This document shows, piece by piece, positions 57,970 to 64,000 of a stretch of DNA of 64,000 nt. Every line of letters begins with the position of its first letter. The first letter of the stretch is position 1. The DNA comes from Azadirachta indica. Lineage: Eukaryota > Streptophyta > Magnoliopsida > Sapindales > Meliaceae. The DNA lies in contig CM040441.1 in assembly GCA_022749755.1 (NCBI GenBank), positions 3,910,741-3,974,740 on the forward strand, read 5' to 3'. The notes under the pieces are model-generated. The model was not told the DNA's origin, searched no databases, and saw nothing but the letters and a program-made list of their open reading frames with translations. A program made the position numbers and the translations under genes.

Positions 57970-58545
57970 CAAGAGATGAATCAGCAATCACTTACCAAAA
58001 TTTTATACTGTTTGTAAATTGTTAAATATAGATATTTTCAATCTTTGAGATTAAATCTAATATATGTAATTGATATACAATAAATATATAGAGAAGAATC
58101 AATGACCCCTTAACTATACACCTTCTTTTACATTGTCTGTACATCGTTAGATTTTTATACTTTTAATAATTAAAATTGCATTTTATATGTATATTATTTA
58201 TATGTATTAGATGAAATATCAACCATTTAAACTACCAAAATCTAACGGTCGGTTTATAAATAGTGTAAGAAAACGGATAAAGTTATAGAGCTATTAAATT
58301 GTCTCACATAAATGCAAAAGGATACATATCCATTTAACATTATACAATTTCTTACACCATTTGTAAACTATTGAATCTAATTACTTTCAAAAATTGAGAT
58401 TACATCTGACATATATACTAATTGTAACATATTAAATATGTATTATTTATATATGTTAAATTTAATTTTAACCATTAAAAGTGTCTAGATCCAATGGTCT
58501 ATAAATAATATAAAGTAAGAGGTTATTGATTCGTCCCTATTGATA
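57970..58545. mobile_element. Cluster of palindromic MITE-like elements
   Basis: At least two complete imperfect palindromes are present. At about 58104-58305 an arm ending CATCGTTAGATTTT faces one ending ACCGTTAGATTTT on the other strand. At about 58330-58540, CACCATTTGTAAACTATTGAATC faces the complement of GATCCAATGGTCTATAAATA. A third, partial copy precedes them at 57970-58095. The same family lies at 30190-30700. No target duplication could be fixed because copies abut. Confidence 0.6.
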
Positions 58546-58799
58546 TCAAAAATTGCAACTTCAGATATCACACAGTAAAAATTGTATATTTATTGCTGAA
58601 TTGGTAAAAGTAACGTGCCTTCTTTTTTTTGTGAGTTGCCCTTATTATTATATATATACAACTTTCCTTTTTCTATTAGTATTAAGAGTTCTAATAAAAC
58701 TTATAATATATCTTATAAAATCCTAACTTACTTTAAACTAAAACTTTCTAAATTGGTTTTTTTCTTACTCCGCAATGATTTCTTCTGGTCGAGCTTCTT

Positions 58800-60505
58800 T
58801 CATAGAGTGTCTAAGCAGAATTCCTTCTAAGCAGACCTGAACGTGATTGGTTCAACATCGAGTGTAACTGACCAGTTATCAAGAAGATTGCTTATCATGA
58901 AGCCTGCCAACCCCATAGGCAAAGCTTATCTTCCTAAATACCAAACTATAGGCCCAAACCCATCTTCTCAAACATCAAGGCCCCCAGTTACCAGTGAAAA
59001 AGATTTTCATTGGAAAGTTTATTTCTTAAGTACTCAAATTCCAATTAGACGACACCCACCCAATGAGGATATCAAAACATGATCTGCGATTTATCTGACT
59101 AGACACTTCCTCTCGAGCAATTGACCATGTAACGAGTAAAAACCAAAGCTTGCTTAGTGGCTAAACATAAAACAACATTACGACTTTCGAAATTCAAAAG
59201 AAGCACCAATAATGCTAAAAATTCGCGCATTTCACTTTAATCCTCACGTTGAGAATTAACATGCATAAATGCTTGTAACTATTACTACCCTTAAACCCTT
59301 TATTTGACTATTACGTGTTTCAACGCGATTGACCCATCTTACATGCAAAAAGGTCACGTCAACAGATGGCCTAATGGCTGCATCTACATTATTTATTCTA
59401 ATTAAGAACAAGGTATAAATTCTAACCTCCCCTTTTATTTACCACTTTACTTCTTGCATATTTTACAAGGTTTAAAAGACTTATGTTACTTCCAGCAAGC
59501 TTTTATGGCAAATCCCTTAACTAGCTTGTGAGTGAAGCTCCAGTCTACCGCCTCTCATCCTCCGACCGACCTCTTCATTCCAGTAAGTTTTTCTTTATGT
59601 CAAACTTATTTACTGTATTTTATTCTCTAGTGCAAATCTATCATTTTATCCATGGAACTTCATGCTCTTTAGCTTCACGAGTAGGCATAGGTACAGACTT
59701 ATTTTTGATGCCTTAAGACATTAGAATTTACTTGAGGACAACTCATAAGAACCACTTCAGAACCTAACCAGACGTTTCAAGCTTCCCTTATCCGAGCAGA
59801 GATTTAGCCAGGTCCAACTAACAACCTAGGAAACTCACAATAACCTTAGAACCGAGCAAGACTAATTCCCCTTAATAAAACTAATACTTAAATATGATTT
59901 TGTCCAACGGTAAACTCCAAACTGATCAGACCACGTTGTTATTTGCTTAGGTTAATTATGACAAGAAGTAAGAAACTTGACATAAAGGACATCACAAATA
60001 GCCTAGGAAACAAATTTGACACTTCTTCAACAAGCTCATCTGAGACGGATTACGAAACCTAGAGCCGGCTTTCTCATAGGGTTAAAGCCGTACTCGTTAT
60101 AGAGCATGGATGCAACCCCTTAAAGAAGGCCCAACCTTTAGCCATTCTTTATCCTAATGCCAAGATCCCTTTAACCATCTTAGACCCTAAATCAGATGCC
60201 TTTGAGTTTTTTTACCATAGACCAGAGGTGGTGATTTTATCGAACAGCTCTTCTAATCACATGCAATGAGAAATGGACCTTGAACAGACTAATGCGAAAG
60301 ACTAAAAAATTCTCCAAAACCTCATAGATAGGATTACTCATCAATCGAATCAACCTATGCCCTCTCTTTTAGCCCCTGAACACACATTTGAAGCATTCCC
60401 TATTCCAAGTAGACAAGGGGATGGGAATTCGAGTGAAGAAAGTGACGAGTCTGGGGATACCATGCCGAATTAGACTCTAAAGAAAACCCTCATAGTAGTC
60501 AGCAA
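58800..60505 (+). pseudogene. Retroelement-associated degenerate coding region, 5' part
   Basis: AT content falls sharply at about 58800 and stays low to about 62140. On the plus strand a frame can be followed through stops around 59955-60475, with a Ser/Thr-rich segment (Ser-Thr-Ser-Ser-Ser-Glu-Thr-Asp), Leu-Tyr-Pro-Asn-Ala-Lys-Ile-Pro, Leu-Ile-Asp-Arg-Ile-Thr-His, and an acidic Ser-Ser-Glu-Glu-Ser-Asp-Glu-Ser stretch. I do not recognise a domain in this part. Its position just upstream of a gypsy-type domain suggests it belongs to the same dead element. Confidence 0.45.
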
Positions 60506-60508
60506 GCC

Positions 60509-62146
60509 TTGACTCAGTACCCTCCCTCCAATCTAATCAAGAAAAATAGCCTATTTAAGGTTGACCTGATAGCTTTTAGAAAATTTACAACATTCTCTAT
60601 TACCTTTAAAGTCTCTGAAGCCAACAAGTTTCTTAGTCATTCAAGGGGAGATGAAGTAGCCTTTAACAAGGAATTATTTCACCTTGGGGCTAGACTACCA
60701 GTATAACCATACTTCGCTGCCCTGTTCTATGGTCTTGGAATTCCTTTTTATTAGTTGAACTTGAACGGGTGAAGAACCATTACCGGGCTATACATGATTT
60801 AGGCTATGGCCAAGCAAACCACGCCAACTATAGGTGAAATTAAAAATTTATTCTTACTTAAGAAGGGAGCAAAAAAGTACCCAAACTTTTTACTACCTTC
60901 AGTCCCGTCCCTAAGTCGAAAAGTTAGTTATAGGCAACCACATTTATAGTAAAAATTGGAAGGATAGGTGGTTCTTCGTGGTTAAGGACCGGTGCCAATC
61001 TTCCTTGACTGTGATGAACATATACAGCCCTATACCCTCTTACGAATTCAAACCGGTTCTTCGTAAGTACATCCTATAGTGCTTGATTGATACATTAATT
61101 TCTATGGCTGAACACCATTGCTAAGGTTTGCTAATGCTCTTCTTTGTTTTTGCAGTTGGCTGGGGTTCAAAGCCAAACTTAGTCGATTCCTTCTTGTCAA
61201 AAATCAACGCAGAGTGTGCAAAGCAAGCTGACTAGAAAACTTTGCTTTCTCCCGATCAGCTCATTACCTCTAGCCTTGTTGATGTCACCCCTACTCGTAA
61301 AGAGTTTAAGACTGCTCTTTAGGCAGAAAATGGACTTGTCCAAGAAACCGACCAAGACGTACCTATAACTGATGAGGCTGAGTAATTTGCTCACCCCCTT
61401 TCTCTTAGAATCTCTTTTGCTTTTACTAATTATAAATTCTTTGCTTATCATGTCTTATAGGAAGGGAAAAACTTTTGGGCTCCCTAATGTCAATTCTTTC
61501 TTCTTTGGGGACCTCGATTGAGGCCCTAGTGCAAAAGCAACAAAAGTCTCCGTAAAAATACAGACAAGTCAAAGGGGACTAGAAAAGGCAGTCGAGTAAA
61601 AGGGAAGATGAAATAAAAGTTAATTAAGACCCCAAGAAAGACAAGAAGAAGCCCTCAAAAGACAAAAGAAAACGACCAGCATAGGTTCTTCAAAACACCG
61701 AGGAGAGGCAGTCTAAAAAAGAAAACACTAAGCAGGGCAAAGAGGTTGTTAAAATGAACAGTCTCTCTTAGTCAAATATCACAGAAGGCAAAAAGGAGTT
61801 ATTCGAGCATCAACTCCCTTCCGTCAACCACTTGCCCTGTGTAGTTGACTCTTCCCTATCTTCTGAGGCAGAGGCTACTAGCATAAATGTCATTCTGGAA
61901 ACCATTCACCAATATATCAGTAGGGTAACTATCTTTGACATTTCCCTCTTTGTTTTATTGTGATAATCTCATCTAACACATCATTTGGTTGGTGCAGGCA
62001 TTCCATTACCTTATCCTGCACATTGAAGTGCAAAGGAGCACTTAATCGCGAACGTAAACTTGTACAAATCAATAGATCAGCTCACTTCAGAGAAAAATTC
62101 GCTAGAGAAAAAACTAAAGGAATCAAAAAAGCGAGGAACAACTGAA
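60509..62146 (+). pseudogene. Gypsy-type transposase (putative) domain protein, decayed
   Basis: The plus-strand frame from about 60509 resembles the plant family annotated as putative gypsy-type transposase (PF04195-like). It has Leu-Gly-Ala-Arg-Leu-Pro-Val followed by Pro-Tyr-Phe, a Gly-Leu-Gly-Ile-Pro segment, then x-Leu-Asn-x-Asn-Gly and Arg-Thr-Ile-Thr-Gly-Leu. After a frameshift near 60930 come Trp-Lys-Asp-Arg-Trp-Phe-Phe-Val, then a likely intron (GTAAGT at 61066 to GCAG at 61155), then Trp-Gly-Ser-Lys-Pro, then a Lys/Glu-rich tail. In-frame stops at 60704, 60752, 60770 and 60800 are each one C-to-T or G-to-A change from Gln or Trp. It is a silent, dead retroelement gene. The boundary at 62146 is sharp, meeting the long direct repeat. 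Confidence 0.6.
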
Positions 62147-64000
62147 GATTTTAGGAGTTGTCTAAATCCCATTGTCAATAAATAGTATAAAATATGTGTA
62201 ATCTTATGAGACTTTTAATTTGTGTTCATTTATATATACATAAATATATGTGTGTATATATATATATATATTCTAGTCCCATGATAAAATATGGTTACTA
62301 CTATAATTTTAACATAGTTTTTATTGACTAATTTATGCAGAGCTTATATAAACGAGATCTAGATGTGTCACACTAGTAGAATTTTATCGGTGCATAATAT
62401 TCTATGTTGAGTCTTATATGATATATGTGGGTTTAATGAACACAGTCTAGACTTTCACATTGATACAACTGTAGGAGTATTGACCGATGACTAGAACTAG
62501 GAGCTGGCTTACACACAGTTTTCTTCTCGACCTAGGAATTATGATCCACGTGCGTTTGTTTTTTCTTTTCCTTTTCCTTTTATTTGCTAATTCATATCGA
62601 TACAAAGTATTGGAATTATGATCCACGTACGTGTCTTTATCAACTTTTGAAATTTCATGCTTACTGTTTAATATGCCGCCAATCATACGTTTACAAATGT
62701 ATTACTTTTCTAGACAAAAACAAATATTGCCTCCTGCCGACAGTTTTCAATATTATAAAACAATTAAATATGTTGCAAGTCTCTAGACATGAATAAATGA
62801 AAAACCCTATGTTCACATTAACGTCTTTTGCAGTGTCAATGGAGAAGGTAACAAGGTTAGTTTATAATTTTTAAGAGTAAAAATTCTTTTCTCCTTAAGT
62901 TTTCTTGACTTTTAAGGGTGTATTGACACGTAGTCATAATAAAATTGAATTATTAAGATCTTATTTTATCTTTACACCTGAATAGTTATTGGAAGTTTAA
63001 GTCTCGTTCAAAATCTTCTAAAACAAAAATATTAAATAACTAATAGATAGAAATATAAATGAAGAAAAACACCAATCATACAACATAATTATTTATGTAA
63101 AAAACTTTTATACAAGAAAAAAAATCACGCCTGTCAAAAACAAGAAGAGAAAAATTTACAATGCAAACAATTGTTATAACCACACATTCAGTAGTTTTCT
63201 CTTACCTTCCAAACCCTAATATACCCCCAGCTTCAAGTAGATCTTATCATTTCCCTCACAAGGACTTCTCTACTCCAAAAATTAGTACTTTATCATAATA
63301 GACATCATGTCTATATTCAGGGATTAAACACTAAATATTAATGGCCCCAATTCCCACTAAAAACAATCTATTTTTAAAAACTCAAGTGAATCCAACCTTC
63401 ATATATACATACATATATATATATAGAATAATAATTTATTTCTTGTGGGAATAGTATTTCTTTTTCTTGCATAGCTTGAATTTAACCCTAAGTTAAATCT
63501 TACAAAGATTTTACCTTATCCCCATAACAGGAATTTTTCAACGAGCTTTTCAAAATCAACCTTGCTGCATCCACACAACTCCTTCATCTCCATATAAAAT
63601 ACTCCACCAAAATTCACCGTCATATAGGACTTTTGAGAAACGCTTTACCTACATATTCGGTTTTGTTGAAAATTCTCTCTCCCAGCTTGAGTTTTAAAAT
63701 AAGAATAATAAAAAAATATTTAATTATTAATTTTTCGGTACAACATTAAATTTAATATTTTAATATTTTTATTTAATAATTTAATTTAATTTAATTTTAA
63801 TTAAAAAGTTTAAAGAGAATTTTATTTTTATTTATAATAAATATAATATATAGTTATATTAATTATATACCTGATAATTTTTTTAAGAAAATACAATCGA
63901 TATAATTTTTAGAGATATATAAAATGAAAGGTTATACAAAGTGGCTCGCTGAGGAAGTTAAGGTCCAGCTCGACTAGGAAAAGAGGAAAAGGCTTTCTCG
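62147..64000. repeat. Long direct repeat of about 1.87 kb, copy 2 (runs off the window)
   Basis: This is the copy of 30622-32490 in the same orientation. Similarity starts at AAGATTTTAGGAG, right after the retroelement tail, and includes the duplicated GGAATTATGATCCACGT words (62534 and 62610) and the terminal GAGGAAAAGGCTTTCTCG. It carries small indels against copy 1. Because it reaches the window edge, its true right end is unknown. Confidence 0.85.

Noticed and set aside
30622..64000. The 1.87 kb direct repeats as LTRs of one giant retrotransposon
   Set aside because: The 29.6 kb between them holds ordinary NAC, PMEI and PME genes and many other elements, and the repeats show no TG...CA ends or primer-binding site.

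Overview
The window is nuclear DNA of a flowering plant, most likely a eudicot. It is very AT-rich, its genes have GT-AG introns, and its gene families are plant-specific: a MIK2-type LRR receptor kinase, a NAC factor, a pectin methylesterase and an invertase/PME inhibitor. Most of the DNA is decayed transposons, foldback elements and local duplications. The gene content and repeat style would fit a woody eudicot such as Citrus, but the species cannot be fixed from the sequence alone. No operon, CRISPR array or bacterial feature is present.

Layout. 1-0.64 kb: unassigned coding-like DNA. 0.9-3.6 kb: a decayed PME gene (minus strand) followed by the upstream repeat typical of this PME family. 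3.8-10.2 kb: AT-rich spacer with short duplications and a second copy of the PME upstream repeat. 10.2-11.1 kb: a Mutator-like element with a perfect 9-base target duplication. 12.7-13.9 kb: a NAC relic. 15.4-15.7 kb: a foldback element. 17.9-21.9 kb: a two-exon LRR receptor-like kinase whose frame is open except for one in-frame stop, and whose LRR region holds a 288-base block repeated almost exactly. 22.0-22.8 kb: a TGCTG-rich repeat and a 158-base hAT-type MITE. 26.2-26.9 kb: a LINE relic. 27.5-29.3 kb: a second NAC relic. 30.2-32.5 kb: palindromic MITEs and copy 1 of a long direct repeat. 34.6-36.3 kb: a three-exon NAC gene with a one-base frameshift. 39-40.6 kb: an LTR-like piece and a foldback. 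41.2-43.2 kb: a Mutator-like element containing a nested hAT element and a GC-rich coding-like fragment.

44.2-48.4 kb is the cell-wall locus: a PMEI-like gene (plus) and an intact PME gene (minus) converge on each other. A broken PME copy fused to a DUF4283-type retroelement fragment lies between them. 48.4-54.2 kb is an array of 1.6-1.9 kb units made of PME upstream DNA without PME genes. 54.8-55.0 kb is a Copia-like LTR with its primer-binding site. 58.0-58.5 kb holds palindromic MITEs. 58.8-62.1 kb is a decayed gypsy-type retroelement coding region of lower AT content. 62.15 kb to the end is copy 2 of the long direct repeat.

How the genes relate. The PME removes methyl esters from wall pectin, and proteins of the PMEI family inhibit PME (or invertase), so the convergent pair may be functionally linked. 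That link is inferred from family knowledge. The receptor kinase (wall/immune sensing family) and the NAC factor show no sequence-level link to that locus. The PME, NAC and LRR genes are all members of locally duplicating families, with decayed copies or internal expansions in the same window. I found no clear new biological system. The most informative structures are the nested Mutator/hAT element, the gene-free PME promoter array, the retroelement-PME chimera and the expanded, interrupted LRR kinase.
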